Source: an uncultured Aquimarina sp. (GTDB lineage: Bacteria > Bacteroidota > Bacteroidia > Flavobacteriales > Flavobacteriaceae). Taken from it: a stretch of 64,000 nucleotides of DNA. Positions 63,164-64,000 of this stretch are shown here, in pieces (position 1 is the first letter of the stretch; each line of letters starts with the position of its first letter). The DNA lies in the NCBI GenBank assembly GCA_947503835.1, contig CANNFM010000001.1, forward strand, positions 496,001-560,000, in the 5' to 3' direction. The position numbers and the translations under genes are program-made. The notes under the pieces are model-generated. The model was not told where the DNA came from, searched no databases, and saw nothing but the letters and a program-made list of their open reading frames with translations.

Positions 63164-63344
63164 AGTTGATGAGTTTGTGTTTATCGAACTAAAATCGGAA
63201 AAAAGTTTGATTTTAACTACAACTTTGTTGATTATGTTCAAATTAAATTTCAATAAATCAACTCATTAACGCAGAAAAACAGATGATCACAGGAATAGTT
63301 AAAAAATGTTATACAATGTTAATTTGTATTATTTTCTGTCTTTT

Positions 63345-64000
63345 TTAAGAAAAATAGATATAAATCGCAACGACAATAATACAAATCAATCCGCCAACCA
63401 GTTTTACATTCTTCCATGGGGTAATATCCACTTCTTTGGTATATTGTTGTTCGTATGCTTGTTCTCTTGGGTAAAGTTTTCCTATGACAAGCATGATTAT
63501 AATATTTAACACAAAGAGAATAGCCATTACATGTAAAAAATGAAGCGGGAAGCCATCTTCCATCACCACATTATCCAATACTACGTAAAATAAATATAAA
63601 AGTGCCCCAGAAATAATGGCTACTTTGGCAGCAATTGCTGGTACTTTTTTAGTTAAATATCCAACCACAATAATCGTTAGGATTGGTATACTGTAACAGC
63701 CATTTACTTGTTGCAGATATCCGAACAAGCCATCAGGAGCGTTAGCAATAAAAGGAGCAATAAACATTGCCAAAAGTGCCAGTGCAATTCCGAATAACTT
63801 ACCTGCTTTTACTGTTTGTCGTTCTGAGGCTTCCTTATTAATGTATTCTTTATAAATATCAATTCCGAATAAGGTAACAGAACTATTTAAAGCACTGTTA
63901 AATGAACTTAATATCGCTCCAAAAAGAACGGCTGCAAAAAAACCAACTAGTGATAGTGGCAATACTTTACTCACCAAAGTTGGATATGCTTCATCAGGAT
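63345..64000 (-). CDS. Sodium/solute symporter (SSS family), 5' part cut by window edge
   Basis: The C-terminal 218 codons of an SSS-family transporter. The visible part has PDEAYPTLVSKVLPLSLVGFFAAV, the family motif AILSSFNSALNSSVTLFGIDIYKEY, and five further hydrophobic helices, ending in a short tail. The motif SSFNSALNSSVTLFGIDIY is that of sodium/glucose- and sodium/galactose-type (SglT) transporters. It couples Na+ to uptake of a sugar or similar solute. The start codon and N-terminal helices lie beyond 64000; it is the only truncated gene at this end. Confidence 0.9.
   Translation of the reverse strand, partial: PDEAYPTLVSKVLPLSLVGFFAAVLFGAILSSFNSALNSSVTLFGIDIYKEYINKEASERQTVKAGKLFGIALALLAMFIAPFIANAPDGLFGYLQQVNGCYSIPILTIIVVGYLTKKVPAIAAKVAIISGALLYLFYVVLDNVVMEDGFPLHFLHVMAILFVLNIIIMLVIGKLYPREQAYEQQYTKEVDITPWKNVKLVGGLICIIVVAIYIYFS

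Overview
The window is a low-GC chromosomal segment that looks like a marine member of the Flavobacteriaceae; Aquimarina or a close relative is a guess, since no rRNA is present to test it. Supporting signs are several secreted proteins ending in type IX secretion (T9SS) sorting domains, a carotenoid lycopene cyclase, Bacteroidetes-type promoters (TTTG, 17 nt, TANNTTTG), MerR-free LytTR two-component signalling and many short secreted proteins known mainly from Flavobacteriia.

Layout. 1-8.4 kb (minus): one acyl-CoA carboxylase catabolic operon: TetR regulator, acyl-CoA ligase, SDR, carboxyltransferase, biotin carboxylase/BCCP, enoyl-CoA hydratase-like protein and a beta-keto acid cleavage enzyme cut by the window edge. 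It resembles the atu/liu (terpenoid or leucine) logic. 8.5-24.4 kb: penicillin-binding protein 1C and the alpha-2-macroglobulin lipoprotein, normally neighbours, are separated by 8 kb holding a secreted T9SS protein, a TPR hybrid sensor kinase, a P450, an ABM monooxygenase and a GNAT. 24.5-27.3 kb: a small accessory island with a DUF559 nuclease bracketed by direct palindromic repeats, an isoaspartyl peptidase lipoprotein and a TIR-domain protein, driven from a promoter with two identical 11-bp operator-like boxes. 27.3-40.3 kb: housekeeping genes (radical SAM, HD hydrolase, acyl-ACP desaturase, PlsC, bacilliredoxin, DjlA-like, lycopene cyclase, EamA, FeoAB with its small Cys-rich partner, SCO1, RseP, tRNA-Asn). 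40.3-46.7 kb: a 1258-residue T9SS beta-propeller protein, a GH18 chitinase, and then a graveyard of two degenerate gene fragments. 46.8-64 kb: membrane AraC regulator, an exported HisC-like aminotransferase, lipoprotein, VOC protein, DCC protein, LolD/LolE-like ABC transporter, TfoX-like, DUF2461, LytTR two-component pair, a run of small exported proteins, a T9SS-secreted PGRP amidase and the 3' part of a sodium/solute symporter.

The less explained parts are the TIR/isoaspartyl peptidase/DUF559 island, a family of paired-hairpin intergenic elements (copies at 3.5 and 29.1 kb in opposite orientation), and the pseudogene fragments at 46.3-46.7 kb that derive from genes still present on either side. 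All functional calls come from reading motifs by eye; no database search was run.
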